A DNA stretch of 64,000 bases, taken from contig NZ_AP024276.1 in the NCBI RefSeq assembly GCF_021654455.1, positions 2,133,343 through 2,197,342 of the forward strand, read 5' to 3'. This document shows positions 36,626-45,413 of this stretch, in pieces. This stretch comes from Streptococcus parasuis (lineage in GTDB: Bacteria > Bacillota > Bacilli > Lactobacillales > Streptococcaceae). The stretch's first letter is position 1. Every line of letters starts with the position of its first letter. The translations under genes and the position numbers were made by a program. A model generated the notes under the pieces. That model did no database searches. It was not told the origin of the DNA and saw only the letters and a list, made by a program, of their open reading frames with translations.

Positions 36626-37297
36626 ATGTCAAATTTAAAATTTCAATCGGTCTTTGATATTATTGGACCAGTCATGATTGGACCTTCTTCCAGTCACACA
36701 GCTGGGGCGGTCCGTATCGGCAAGATTGTCTCATCTATCTTTGGAGAGCAACCCACCGAAGTTGAATTCCAACTCTACAACTCCTTCGCTAAAACATACC
36801 GAGGGCATGGTACTGACGTAGCCTTGGTCGCAGGTATTTTAGGTATGGATACAGATGATCCACGGATTCCTGACTCTTTAGATATTGCGAGGGAACGTGG
36901 TATCAAAGTTTACTGGCGTGTCAACAAAGAGAGTAATACACCCCATCCCAATACAACGCGAATCATAATAAAAAATGAGAAAAAATCTATTTCTGCAACA
37001 GGTGTATCCATTGGAGGAGGAAATATTCAGGTAACGGAACTAAATGGATTTTCTGTCAATCTGAATATGAACACCCCAACTATCATTATCGTTCATCAAG
37101 ATGTCCCAGGCATGATTGCTAAAGTTACTGATATTTTATCTAAATACAATATTAATATTGCTCAAATGAATGTCACCCGTGAAAAAGCAGGGGAAAAAGC
37201 CATCATGATTATTGAGGTAGACTCCCGCCAGTGTGAACATGCTATCCCAGAAATTGAAAAAATCCCGCACTTGCACAATATTACCTTCTTTAACTAG
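36626..37297 (+). CDS. sdaAB: L-serine dehydratase, beta subunit
   Basis: Small subunit of the iron-sulfur L-serine deaminase (serine to pyruvate and ammonia). The ATG at 36626 with GTGAGGA is preferred over the GTG 12 bases earlier. MIGPSSSHTAGAVRIGK is the family signature. The C-terminal ACT domain (TPTIIIVHQDVPGMIAKVTDIL) probably binds serine. The 223 residues are normal. It precedes sdaAA by 12 bases. Confidence 0.95.
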   Translation: MSNLKFQSVFDIIGPVMIGPSSSHTAGAVRIGKIVSSIFGEQPTEVEFQLYNSFAKTYRGHGTDVALVAGILGMDTDDPRIPDSLDIARERGIKVYWRVNKESNTPHPNTTRIIIKNEKKSISATGVSIGGGNIQVTELNGFSVNLNMNTPTIIIVHQDVPGMIAKVTDILSKYNINIAQMNVTREKAGEKAIMIIEVDSRQCEHAIPEIEKIPHLHNITFFN

Positions 37298-37309
37298 AAA
37301 GAGAGAGCC

Positions 37310-38182
37310 ATGTTTTATACAATTGAAGAATTGGTTTCACAGGCAGAACAGTTTTCTGGTAGCGTCTCAGAACTAATGATTGCTACTGAAATGGAGCTAA
37401 CTGGGCGGAACCGAGATGAAATATTGACAATTATGTCAAGAAACTTGACAGTAATGAAAAATTCCATTATTGATGGCCTCTCCGAAAGTAAATCTGTTTC
37501 AGGATTGACAGGTGGGGACGCAGCAAAACTTGACGCATATATAAAAAGTGGAATGACACTGTCCGACACCTCCATACTGTCAGTAGCTAGAAATGCCATG
37601 GCTGTCAATGAACTAAACGCTAAGATGGGTCTTGTTTGTGCCACTCCGACTGCTGGATCCGCTGGATGTTTACCAGCTGTTTTAGGAGTTGCCATTGACA
37701 AGTTGAAGTTGACAGAAGAGCAACAACTTGACTTTCTCTTTACGGCTGGTGCCTTTGGTCTTGTCATTGCCAACAATGCTTCTATTTCTGGAGCAGAGGG
37801 TGGGTGTCAAGCTGAAGTTGGTTCAGCTTCTGCTATGTCTGCTGCCGCACTAACACTAGCTGCGGGCGGGACAGCGTATCAAGCTAGTCAAGCTATCTGC
37901 TTTGTTATCAAAAATATGCTTGGTCTCATCTGTGATCCTGTCGCTGGCCTAGTAGAAGTGCCTTGTGTCAAGAGAAACGCGATGGGCGCTAGCTATGCTA
38001 TGGTAGCTGCTGATATGGCATTAGCTGGGATTGAATCAAAGATTCCTGCTGATGAGGTAATAAATGCTATGTATCAAGTAGGTGCTGCTTTACCAACAGC
38101 CTTTCGTGAAACAGCCGAAGGCGGGCTTGCTGCTACACCGACTGGTCGCCGACTAGCACAGGAAATTTTTGGGGAAGGTTGA
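37310..38182 (+). CDS. sdaAA: L-serine dehydratase, alpha subunit
   Basis: Catalytic subunit, 290 residues, with the Fe-S ligand cysteines in TPTAGSAGCLPAV, EVPCVKRNAMG and ICDPVAGLVEVPC. The GAEGGCQAEVGSASAMSAAAL segment is conserved in the family. AGAGAGAG is the SD. It ends the sdaAB-sdaAA operon, followed by a dense set of hairpins. Confidence 0.95.
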   Translation: MFYTIEELVSQAEQFSGSVSELMIATEMELTGRNRDEILTIMSRNLTVMKNSIIDGLSESKSVSGLTGGDAAKLDAYIKSGMTLSDTSILSVARNAMAVNELNAKMGLVCATPTAGSAGCLPAVLGVAIDKLKLTEEQQLDFLFTAGAFGLVIANNASISGAEGGCQAEVGSASAMSAAALTLAAGGTAYQASQAICFVIKNMLGLICDPVAGLVEVPCVKRNAMGASYAMVAADMALAGIESKIPADEVINAMYQVGAALPTAFRETAEGGLAATPTGRRLAQEIFGEG

Positions 38183-38199
38183 CAGTTTTGTAAACAATA

Positions 38200-38219
38200 A
38201 AAGGACCTGACGGTCCTTT
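38200..38219. terminator. sdaA terminator, first copy of a duplicated hairpin
   Basis: AAAGGACC-TGAC-GGTCCTTT is a perfect 8-bp stem. The identical 20-mer recurs at 38394-38413. Confidence 0.82.
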
Positions 38220-38285
38220 CAGAACGTAGACAAACTCCTAAAAATATAAAAAATTGAAGAAGTTTGTAAAAGATAGCAAGTCATT

Positions 38286-38332
38286 AAACTCTTAGAAACA
38301 TTGATATTTCGGCGTTTCTGAGAGTTTTTTAT
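38286..38332 (+). terminator. Second hairpin in the sdaAA downstream gap
   Basis: AAACTCTTAGAAAC / GTTTCTGAGAGTTT pairs over 14 positions with one G-T, around a 14-base loop, followed by TTTTTATTTT. Confidence 0.8.
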
Positions 38333-38350
38333 TTTCAACATAAAGAAAAA

Positions 38351-38392
38351 AGATTGAAGAACATTGTCCAAAATGGACTTTTTCTTCAATCT
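38351..38392. terminator. Third, two-tier hairpin in the same gap
   Basis: Outer arms AGATTGAAGAA / TTCTTCAATCT are perfect over 11 bp. An inner stem GTCCA-AAA-TGGAC (38366-38378) sits in the loop. Confidence 0.75.
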
Positions 38393-38393
38393 G

Positions 38394-38414
38394 AAAGGAC
38401 CTGACGGTCCTTTT
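38394..38414. terminator. Second copy of the duplicated hairpin
   Basis: AAAGGACC-TGAC-GGTCCTTT plus T, identical to 38200-38219, two bases before the stop of the minus-strand membrane protein gene and serving it. Confidence 0.82.
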
Positions 38415-38415
38415 A

Positions 38416-39021
38416 TTATTGCTTTGTAAAAATCAGCTTATCTAATGTAGTTTCATTTGCATCAATTTCTGTCAAAGTAAGAGTTGGACCATTCAAGGTA
38501 TAACTATCTGCTTCGCCATCAATGTAGGCAAGTTTTTTATCTAAATCAAAGATAACTTGTTCAATATCTTGATCTCCGTCTTTGTCAACTTCTGTCAAGG
38601 TTGCTTGATTCCCTTTTACAGTCAACGTGTAGGTGTTATTTCCAGATGTTGCTGCATAAGTACCATCTAGCTCAGAGGTGTCAACTAACTTTACACCGTA
38701 ACTTGTTGCTAGTTGACTTGCAGAAGTTGTATTTACTGATGAGGCTGATGATGCATTAGCTTGTGCTATTACCTGTTGATTGTCATCATCATCTGCAATT
38801 CCAACTTGTCGCTCAATTTGATCTCCTAATGCCTCTAGTTTATTTTCATAGACTTCTGCCGCGATAAAACCAGCCGTCACAAGTGCCAAGGCACCTACTG
38901 ACAATAAGATAATCGATTTCTTACTCATGCCTGTAACCTTCTGTTTGACTGATTCCCAGATACCTGTTTTCTTATTTTCTGCCACTTCAATAATTTCTTG
39001 TTGTTGATTGTTATTTTCCAT
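38416..39021 (-). CDS. Unassigned single-helix protein downstream of the two-component system
   Basis: A 201-residue protein I do not recognise. A cytoplasmic N-terminus (1-34, Asn/Gln-rich then basic), one helix (about 35-53, SIILLSVGALALVTAGFIA), an acidic linker with DDDD and a Ser/Ala stretch (SSASSVNTTSASQ) precede a small beta-rich domain (about 115-201). That domain has repeated short strands such as NTYTLTVKGNQATLTEV and DSYTLNGPTLTLTEI, perhaps two copies of one unit. SD AGAGGAC. It follows the response regulator by 110 bases, with direct repeats in the gap, so it is a likely target. Confidence 0.75.
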   Translation of the reverse strand: MENNNQQQEIIEVAENKKTGIWESVKQKVTGMSKKSIILLSVGALALVTAGFIAAEVYENKLEALGDQIERQVGIADDDDNQQVIAQANASSASSVNTTSASQLATSYGVKLVDTSELDGTYAATSGNNTYTLTVKGNQATLTEVDKDGDQDIEQVIFDLDKKLAYIDGEADSYTLNGPTLTLTEIDANETTLDKLIFTKQ

Positions 39022-39074
39022 TTTGTCCTCTTTTTAACTTGTTTTCTTCAGCTCTTGCTGATAAGTCTATTATA

Positions 39075-39123
39075 GAGGATAGGTTTTAACACTTTAGAGA
39101 AACTTTCTAAACAAATTCTAAAC
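39075..39123 (-). promoter_or_regulatory. Promoter with 11-bp-spaced direct repeats upstream of the single-helix protein
   Basis: On the minus strand GTTTAGAA occurs twice, 11 bp apart (39115-39123 and 39104-39112 including flanks), the usual spacing for OmpR/PhoB-type regulators. Downstream is a good -10, TATAAT (about 39070-39076), with a poor -35, as expected for an activated promoter. Confidence 0.6.
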
Positions 39124-39132
39124 ACTAATAAA

Positions 39133-39801
39133 TTAATCATTAAGACGATATCCTGCTCCCCAGACGGTCTCAATCAAATCCGATCCCAATTTATCTCGGA
39201 GCCGATTGACATGAACAGCAACTGTTGCACTATCTCCAACATAGTCATATCCCCAAATGGTTTCAAACAAGTGATCTTTAGAGAATACTCGGTTAGGGTG
39301 TTTTGCTAAATAAACAAGCAATTCAAATTCACGATTGGGCAATTTGATTTCCTGACCATCCAAAGTCACCTTCCAATTATCCAAGAAAATAGTCATATTC
39401 CCAACTGTTAATTCATTCTGATTATTATCCTTTTGAAAACGCTGGTAGCGAGCCAAATGAGCCTTTACACGCGCCACCAACTCCATAGGATCAAAAGGTT
39501 TGCTAATGTAATCATCCGCTCCCAAACCGAGTCCTCTCACCACGTCCATGGTTTCTTGCTTGGATGTAACCATCAAAATAGGGAAGTCCACCTTATCCCG
39601 TAAATCACGGCAAAGATCATAGCCTGTTTTGTTTGGAAGCATGACATCTAACATGAGAAGCGCGTAATCTTCTTTGTTCAATTGTTCTTCAACTAAACCT
39701 CCATCATGTACCAAATCTACTTGGTAGCCCTGCATTTCCAAATAATCTCGCTCCAAATATGCAATCTCTACATCATCTTCTGCGATTAAAATCCGTGTCA
39801 T
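39133..39801 (-). CDS. OmpR-family response regulator
   Basis: A 222-residue regulator. The receiver domain has the acidic pair (AEDDVEIA), phospho-acceptor Asp in LLMLDVMLPNKTG (about residue 52), and the Lys in YISKPFDP. The winged-helix domain is LPNREFELLVYLAKHPNRVFSKDHLFETIWGYDYVGD, ending VWGAGYRL. Its ATG overlaps the kinase stop by 4 bases. The order is kinase first, then regulator, the reverse of most streptococcal pairs. Confidence 0.93.
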   Translation of the reverse strand: MTRILIAEDDVEIAYLERDYLEMQGYQVDLVHDGGLVEEQLNKEDYALLMLDVMLPNKTGYDLCRDLRDKVDFPILMVTSKQETMDVVRGLGLGADDYISKPFDPMELVARVKAHLARYQRFQKDNNQNELTVGNMTIFLDNWKVTLDGQEIKLPNREFELLVYLAKHPNRVFSKDHLFETIWGYDYVGDSATVAVHVNRLRDKLGSDLIETVWGAGYRLND

Positions 39802-41180
39802 TTCATATCCTTTCTAGGTAATCTAAAGATAAATCGAAGACCTGGAGTTGCCTCAACAGACATTCGACCTCCCAAGCGTTCGATAATATTTTTTACAATC
39901 GCTAACCCCAGACCATGGCCTTCTACTTGCTGTCTGGTACCGTCTGCCCTGTAAAATTCTTCAAAAATTAAGTCAAGTCTATTCTTTTCTACACCTTTTC
40001 CGTTATCTGTAAAAGTCCAAACAACTTCTTGCTCCTGCATTTGTCCAGTAATACTGATTATCAGGGGCTTTACAGCGGCATATTTTCGTGCATTGTCCAC
40101 CAAATTATCTAGAATTCTACGAAATTGAATTGGATCAATCTCAACTGGCAATCCATCCGATACTTCCAAACTAAACCGAATGTCCTCATCTACTAATTCC
40201 TCAGTTTTCTCTCTTACATAGGACTGTAAAAAGATGGCCAAATCAAGCTGGACTTTATCAAATGGCATTTTATCTGTCTGCAATTGTGAAAAAGCAAATA
40301 ATTTTTCCAGCAAGTTTTCCATAAGCTGAGATTTTTGATAGATAACAGTCAAATACTGATTATGTTTTTCATCCGTATTGGCAATTCCATCCAAAATTCC
40401 CTTGGCATAACCTTTGATAGAAGTCAAAGGAGTCCGCAAATCGTGCGAAATATCTGCGACCATCTGGGTTCGATTTTGTTCATACAACTGATTTTTCTCA
40501 CGAGCATCTAACAAAGAAGTCTGCATTTGATTGAACCCTTGGGTCAATTCTTCAAATTCCTTATCACCTTGATAAGTCAGAGGTGCTGTATAATCTCCCT
40601 GCTGAATACGTTTTACACCGCTATGCAATTCATTCAAAGGACGCATGACAACACCTAATAGACGGCGAGTAAAGAGGAAATTAAGCACGACTATGATGAC
40701 AATACCTGCCCCACCAACCAAGAAAAGTTGCAAAAGAAAGGCTTGAAAATCCTGGCTTTCCTGTTGTTCTTCCAAGTCCTCTAACCAAGCATATAAATAG
40801 TAAATTTGGCCATTTGTTGCAATCTTTCGACTAATAATAACCTCACCATCAACATAAGAGGTATGAGTTGTAGTTGACACCGTTACTTCTGAAAGCTCAT
40901 CTGCATCATCAGAAAGATTTGAAAACAAAATCTCTCCATTACTTTCTACATAGAGTTGAGCCCCATTCACAGATAAAGCGTCAGCTAAACTTGCAAAATC
41001 TGTGCCTGCAAAATTCTCTATACTCTGCTGACTTGCTGCTGTCTTCTGACTGGTGGATTGCCAAGTCCCTTGGTTACGATAAATGCTATTAACCACATAG
41101 ATACTCACCCCTAACATAGCTATTAAAGATAAGACGAGCATTGTCATATTCACGCGAAAAATTCGTTTCTGTAAATTCAT
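39798..41180 (-). CDS. Sensor histidine kinase
   Basis: A 460-residue HPK1-type kinase. The start at 41180 (MNLQKRIFRVNMTM) is chosen over a longer open frame that lacks an SD. Helices lie at about 12-30 and 147-170 around an extracellular sensor of about 115 residues. HAMP follows, then the H box ADISHDLRTPLTSIKGYAKG, N box RRILDNLVDNARKYA and G boxes DNGKGVEKN and GHGLGLAIVKNII. It is translationally coupled to the regulator. Stimulus unknown. Confidence 0.92.
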   Translation of the reverse strand: MNLQKRIFRVNMTMLVLSLIAMLGVSIYVVNSIYRNQGTWQSTSQKTAASQQSIENFAGTDFASLADALSVNGAQLYVESNGEILFSNLSDDADELSEVTVSTTTHTSYVDGEVIISRKIATNGQIYYLYAWLEDLEEQQESQDFQAFLLQLFLVGGAGIVIIVVLNFLFTRRLLGVVMRPLNELHSGVKRIQQGDYTAPLTYQGDKEFEELTQGFNQMQTSLLDAREKNQLYEQNRTQMVADISHDLRTPLTSIKGYAKGILDGIANTDEKHNQYLTVIYQKSQLMENLLEKLFAFSQLQTDKMPFDKVQLDLAIFLQSYVREKTEELVDEDIRFSLEVSDGLPVEIDPIQFRRILDNLVDNARKYAAVKPLIISITGQMQEQEVVWTFTDNGKGVEKNRLDLIFEEFYRADGTRQQVEGHGLGLAIVKNIIERLGGRMSVEATPGLRFIFRLPRKDMK

Positions 41181-41257
41181 TCTTTTTCTCTTCTTGTCAA
41201 TTTTTTTCACATTATAAGCAAATTTGCACAATTTGTAAAGCATAGAAAACTACAAAA

Positions 41258-41288
41258 CTAAAAAGCCTAGTGAAACTAGACTTTTTTA
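41258..41288 (-). terminator. Terminator of the LysM gene
   Basis: On the minus strand AGTCTAGT-TTC-ACTAGGCT with one mismatch, then TTTTTAG. Confidence 0.78.
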
Positions 41289-41296
41289 TAGATATT

Positions 41297-41851
41297 TTAA
41301 TACCAACCATTTGCCAACCAGAATGCTTTGGCTGCTGACCATGAACCGTAACGACCGGCAACGTAAGCATCAGCTACGCGCTCTTGGTTTTCAACAGAGT
41401 AGTCTCCATTTAGGTACGTATTTGTCAATTGGTAACGACCAATATAGATACCATTTTGAGCATCATAGCTACCACCTGACTCTTTTTGTGCAATCCACTC
41501 TTTAGCTGCAGCATCTTCAGCACTCAAGTTTGAAGAATAAGAGCTAGTTGTAGTTGTTTCTGGTGTCGTAGCTGTTTCAGTCTCCTGAGTTGGTTGCGTT
41601 GAAGTAGCCACTTTTGTCACTTCACCCAACTCAATAGCTTGACCAACATGAATAAAATCAGGGTTAGTGATTTTGTTTTGCTCTGCTAATTTTTCGACGG
41701 TAGTGTTATATGTCAAAGCAATCTCTGACAATGTGTCCCCTGATTTTACAGTATAAGTGTCAGCGCTAACCACACCAGCACTTAAAATTGCGATGCCCGC
41801 AACCAAACCTAAAATAGTTGTTTTAATGTTCTGTTTAAATGTAATATTCAT
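41297..41851 (-). CDS. Secreted LysM protein with lysozyme-like C-terminal domain
   Basis: A 184-residue exported wall protein. The signal peptide ends near GVVSA-D (about 30). A LysM module (YTVKSGDTLSEIALTYNTTVEKLAEQNKI, 33-75) binds peptidoglycan. After a Thr-rich linker comes a domain (about 115-184) beginning AKEWIAQKESGGSY and ending GSWSAAKAFWLANGWY. The Glu in KESGGSY is the likely catalytic residue of this transglycosylase-like family. It is a paralogue of the next gene and shares an upstream 13-mer with it. Confidence 0.87.
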   Translation of the reverse strand: MNITFKQNIKTTILGLVAGIAILSAGVVSADTYTVKSGDTLSEIALTYNTTVEKLAEQNKITNPDFIHVGQAIELGEVTKVATSTQPTQETETATTPETTTTSSYSSNLSAEDAAAKEWIAQKESGGSYDAQNGIYIGRYQLTNTYLNGDYSVENQERVADAYVAGRYGSWSAAKAFWLANGWY

Positions 41852-41921
41852 TATGTAAATACATTCCTTTCTGTTATGTTATCTATCATACACTTCAACT
41901 ATTACTCTGAGTTTGAAAAAA

Positions 41922-41934
41922 TATTACAAATATT
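41922..41934. promoter_or_regulatory. Shared 13-mer upstream of the LysM gene
   Basis: TATTACAAATATT; on the minus strand AATATTTGTAATA, next to TGTAAACTCAATGTCAC, a partial WalR/VicR-type direct repeat (TGTWAH-N5-TGTWAH). Confidence 0.45.
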
Positions 41935-42039
41935 ACAGTGACATTGAGTTTACACTATAAAAGCGCTATTTACTGGCGTTTTCTACATATATTTACACGA
42001 TTCTTTACATAAATATATTTGTTTTTTAAAAAAAGAAAA

Positions 42040-42062
42040 TGCCTAGAAAAAACTAGGCATTA
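42040..42062 (-). terminator. Terminator of the second lysozyme-like gene
   Basis: ATGCCTAG / CTAGGCAT, 8-bp stem, six-base loop, followed on the minus strand by TTTCTTTTTTT. Confidence 0.87.
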
Positions 42063-42071
42063 TTTATTTTC

Positions 42072-42842
42072 TTAATACCATCCATTTGCTAACCAAAACT
42101 GGTAGGCTGCTGACCATGAACCATAGCGTTGCAAAACATAGGCATCTGCTACACGATCCTGATTTTCTGGTGAATGGTCTCCATTTAAATAAGCGCTATG
42201 TAGCTGATATCTTCCAATATATACTCCATTAGAAACCGTATAGCTACCTCCAGATTCTTTTTGTGCAATCCATTCTTTAGCAGAAACATCGTCAATAGTT
42301 GAACCAGCAGATGACTGATTAGCAGTGTTCATTGGATTTGAAACAGGTTGAATCACTTCTGAATGAGGAGTTACTTGTGAGATTACTTGTTCTGACTCAA
42401 TAGCTGTTGGCTCCAAACTAGTTTCGCTTACATACATATCACTTTGAAGGTCCCCTGTTGTAGCGATAGTTCCATCATCTCCTAATCCTGTATCAGTCGA
42501 ACTTTCATCTCGCAAATCACTTGATTCAACAATTTGCGGTTCTTCAAACGTTATTTCTAAAGCTTCCACCTGAAGTGGTTGAGAATCAGTCTTCAACTTT
42601 AATATGGTTTCATAGCCCAATTCAAAAATAGGACTTGCTGAAATATATTCAGTTGTATGTGGAACACCATTACGAATCTTATTTACTGTATTCTTAATAG
42701 TATATGGGGCATCAGATACTGCTCTCACAATTTGGGTATGAGATATCTTCCCTGTTAGAATGAAACCAACTAACACCAAAGAAAGAATAGTGAATAGTCC
42801 AGCAACACCTTTTAATGCTTTATAAATCAAACTCTTTTTCAT
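42072..42842 (-). CDS. Membrane-anchored protein with the same lysozyme-like domain
   Basis: A 256-residue paralogue of the LysM protein. The start at 42842 (MKKSLIYKALKG) is preferred; GAGGA lies 12 bases upstream and the longer frame lacks an SD. One N-terminal helix (about 10-32) anchors it. A long low-complexity acidic/Ser/Thr region replaces LysM. The C-terminal 70 residues (AKEWIAQKESGGSYTVSNG to FWLANGWY) match the LysM protein's domain at most positions. Thus the shared domain is delivered by two different anchoring modes. Confidence 0.85.
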   Translation of the reverse strand: MKKSLIYKALKGVAGLFTILSLVLVGFILTGKISHTQIVRAVSDAPYTIKNTVNKIRNGVPHTTEYISASPIFELGYETILKLKTDSQPLQVEALEITFEEPQIVESSDLRDESSTDTGLGDDGTIATTGDLQSDMYVSETSLEPTAIESEQVISQVTPHSEVIQPVSNPMNTANQSSAGSTIDDVSAKEWIAQKESGGSYTVSNGVYIGRYQLHSAYLNGDHSPENQDRVADAYVLQRYGSWSAAYQFWLANGWY

Positions 42843-42919
42843 TAAAAAGAATAGTCCTCTACTTATTGTTATAACTATTCCTATCATACTATCATAATAT
42901 TACTTTCCATTTAAAAATC

Positions 42920-42932
42920 TATTACAAATATT
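42920..42932. promoter_or_regulatory. Shared 13-mer upstream of the second lysozyme-like gene
   Basis: TATTACAAATATT, identical to 41922-41934, about 80 bases upstream of the start codon in both genes. Confidence 0.45.
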
Positions 42933-42968
42933 TCAATAAAGTTGTTTTATGGTGAAAAGGATAATATT

Positions 42969-43766
42969 TTAAGCACTTTTTAGTACATAGAGTGTTACAC
43001 CAAGTAATACCATGACAATAACAGCACAGGTATCTGGCAGTTTCCATTCTAAAACTCGGTATTTGGTTCTTCCTTCGCCTCCTTGATAACCACGCGCTTC
43101 CATCGCTGTAGCAAGGGCATCAGCTCTCTTGAAACTTGAAGCAAATAGTGGAATCAAAATAGGAATAACCGATTTAACTTTTTGAATCAGATTTCCTTCA
43201 TTAAAATCCACACCACGCGCTCTTTGTGCATTCATAATGCGTGTGGTATCATCCATAAGGGTTGGTACAAAACGTAAACTCATCGAGAGCATTAGACCAA
43301 TTTCATGAACAGGAACTTTCAACCGTTTCAGAGGGGCTAAACCAGATTCAATACCGTCAGCCAGACTCAAAGGTGTCGTTGTTAATGTTAACAAGGTTGA
43401 AAAGAAAATAATGAGTACAAATCGGATGAAGATAATCAGCGCCTGCTGCAAGCCTTCAATCGAAACCTTAAAAATCCAAAATTCCCACAAAACACTTGCT
43501 CCAGGTGTGAAGAAAACTTGGAAGAAGGTTGTAAACAGAATAATCCCTATCATTGGTTTTAAACCATTGATAAAAAAAGATAGGCGTATTTGTGATAAAA
43601 GGACCATTGCAAACACAAAGGCAATAATTAGAACATTTGTTATCAAATTATTTGCCCAGAAAATAAGCAAAAGAAAGGCAAACATGGCCAACAATTTACT
43701 ACGTGGATCTAAACGATGAATCATCGAATTCCCAGGAATATACCGACCTAAAATCAATTTATCCAT
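42969..43766 (-). CDS. ecfT: ECF transporter transmembrane subunit
   Basis: EcfT scaffold of energy-coupling-factor vitamin/cation importers, 265 residues. About five helices and the coupling helices carrying A-R-G motifs: [11 protein letters not shown] and [12 protein letters not shown]. It starts inside the ecfA2 end (8-base overlap). S-components are not in the window. Confidence 0.95.
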   Translation of the reverse strand: MDKLILGRYIPGNSMIHRLDPRSKLLAMFAFLLLIFWANNLITNVLIIAFVFAMVLLSQIRLSFFINGLKPMIGIILFTTFFQVFFTPGASVLWEFWIFKVSIEGLQQALIIFIRFVLIIFFSTLLTLTTTPLSLADGIESGLAPLKRLKVPVHEIGLMLSMSLRFVPTLMDDTTRIMNAQRARGVDFNEGNLIQKVKSVIPILIPLFASSFKRADALATAMEARGYQGGEGRTKYRVLEWKLPDTCAVIVMVLLGVTLYVLKSA

Positions 43767-44601
43767 GACTCATCACCTCGGCAAATTCTTTTATCGTAAC
43801 TGGCAAGCGTTCAAATACAAAGCCTCTTCTCTCCAGATTCGCAGCAAATTTTGTTATTTTTGGAACACCTAATTGAATAGTTTCCAAAAATTCAACCTCT
43901 TGAAAAACATCTCTCGGTTTTCCTGAACGGATTAACTTCCCTTTCTCCATCACATAGACCCAATCTGCATAATTAGCAACATCATCCATTAAATGAGTTA
44001 CCAGAACGATGGTCATGCCATTAGCGTGTAACTGTTTAAAGATGTCCATTAATTCCTGACGTCCAGCAGGATCTAGTCCTGCTGTAGGTTCATCCAATAC
44101 TAGAACATTTGGTTCCATGGCTAATATTCCTGCAATCGCAACTCGGCGCATTTGACCTCCAGATAACTCGAAAGGACTTCTTTCAAATAGCTCTTCCGAA
44201 ATACCAACGAGTGCAAGTTTTTCACGAGCAATCTTTTCAGCTTCTTCTTGGGAAATACCAAAATTTTGTGGACCAAATGCCACATCTTTTAAGACTGTCT
44301 CATCAAAAACTTGACTTTCTGGGAACTGAAAAACCAAGCCAACTTTTTTTCTTACTTGCTTAATACCTTTTTTATCTGAAGTCGCGTTGATAACCATATC
44401 ATCAACAATCACACTACCAGATGTGGGGATGTTTAATCCATTTAAAAGTTGCAAAATAGTTGATTTCCCAGAACCAGTATGCCCAATCAGTGCAGTATAG
44501 GAACCGTCAACAATTTCCAAATCTACACCGAAAAGCGCACGCCCCTCAAAAGGTGTGCCAGCTTGATAGGTATAGCTTACTTCTTGGAGATGAATTCCCA
44601 T
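43759..44601 (-). CDS. ecfA2: ECF transporter ATPase, EcfA2
   Basis: ABC ATPase, 280 residues: Walker [10 protein letters not shown] (37-45), Q-loop [15 protein letters not shown], signature [15 protein letters not shown], Walker [14 protein letters not shown] and H-loop VTHLMDD. It overlaps ecfA1 by 25 bases and ecfT by 8, so the three are tightly coupled. Confidence 0.95.
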   Translation of the reverse strand: MGIHLQEVSYTYQAGTPFEGRALFGVDLEIVDGSYTALIGHTGSGKSTILQLLNGLNIPTSGSVIVDDMVINATSDKKGIKQVRKKVGLVFQFPESQVFDETVLKDVAFGPQNFGISQEEAEKIAREKLALVGISEELFERSPFELSGGQMRRVAIAGILAMEPNVLVLDEPTAGLDPAGRQELMDIFKQLHANGMTIVLVTHLMDDVANYADWVYVMEKGKLIRSGKPRDVFQEVEFLETIQLGVPKITKFAANLERRGFVFERLPVTIKEFAEVMSHG

Positions 44602-45413
44602 AAAGTTTCCTCTAATTCTTCCTCTGTAAAATAGCGTAGCGGAATAGCGATTCCCGCCTGGCGCAATGATTCAGCTAAATTTGCTGTAAATGGCTGTTCT
44701 AAATCAAGCTCAATCAAATCGTCCCTCATAAATAATTCTGCTGGGGTACTGGTTGATTCAATTTGCCCATTCTTCATCACAATCACACGATCACTTAGTG
44801 CAACTTCGTCTAAATCATGCGTAATAGAAATAACCGTCATATTATGTTGATCTTTAATTTCCTTCACAATACGAATTAATTCCAAACGCCCTTCAGGATC
44901 TAACATAGACGTTGCTTCATCCAAAATAACAATATTGGGACGCAAAGCCACGATACCTGCTATTGCAACACGCTGTTTTTGTCCACCAGAGAGTCTAGCA
45001 GGTTCTCTCTTCTTAAAATTAGCCATGCCAACCAATTCCAAAGCTTCTTGAACACGAACACGCATTTCTTCAAGAGGAACCCCTTGGTTTTCCAAACCAA
45101 AAGCAACATCATCCTCTACTGTAGCCCCAACGAATTGATTATCTGGATTTTGAAAGACCATTCCAATTAGACGGCGTTTTTCCCAGACATTATCAGCTGT
45201 CAATTTATCGCCGGATATGTAAATGTCCCCAGATTCAGCTTCCAATAAGCCATCAATTAAACGGACAGTTGTTGATTTCCCTGATCCATTATGGCCAATG
45301 ATGGACAACCACTCTCCTTGTTTCACGTGAAACGAAACGTCGTTTAAAGTATATTTTTCGTCTTCTTGATCGTACTTATACTTAAGATTTTTAACTTCGA
45401 TAATATTTTCCAT
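44577..45413 (-). CDS. ecfA1: ECF transporter ATPase, EcfA1
   Basis: ABC ATPase, 278 residues: Walker [10 protein letters not shown] (38-46), Q-loop [25 protein letters not shown], signature [14 protein letters not shown], Walker [15 protein letters not shown]-loop ITHDLDE. The start ATG overlaps the pgsA stop as TAATG. A parS-like site lies inside the gene near its start (45319-45334). Confidence 0.95.
   Translation of the reverse strand: MENIIEVKNLKYKYDQEDEKYTLNDVSFHVKQGEWLSIIGHNGSGKSTTVRLIDGLLEAESGDIYISGDKLTADNVWEKRRLIGMVFQNPDNQFVGATVEDDVAFGLENQGVPLEEMRVRVQEALELVGMANFKKREPARLSGGQKQRVAIAGIVALRPNIVILDEATSMLDPEGRLELIRIVKEIKDQHNMTVISITHDLDEVALSDRVIVMKNGQIESTSTPAELFMRDDLIELDLEQPFTANLAESLRQAGIAIPLRYFTEEELEETLWEFISKK
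45319..45334. promoter_or_regulatory. parS site inside ecfA1
   Basis: TGTTTCACGTGAAACG matches the parS consensus TGTTTCACGTGAAACA at 15 of 16 bases with a perfect central 14-mer palindrome. Confidence 0.85.
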
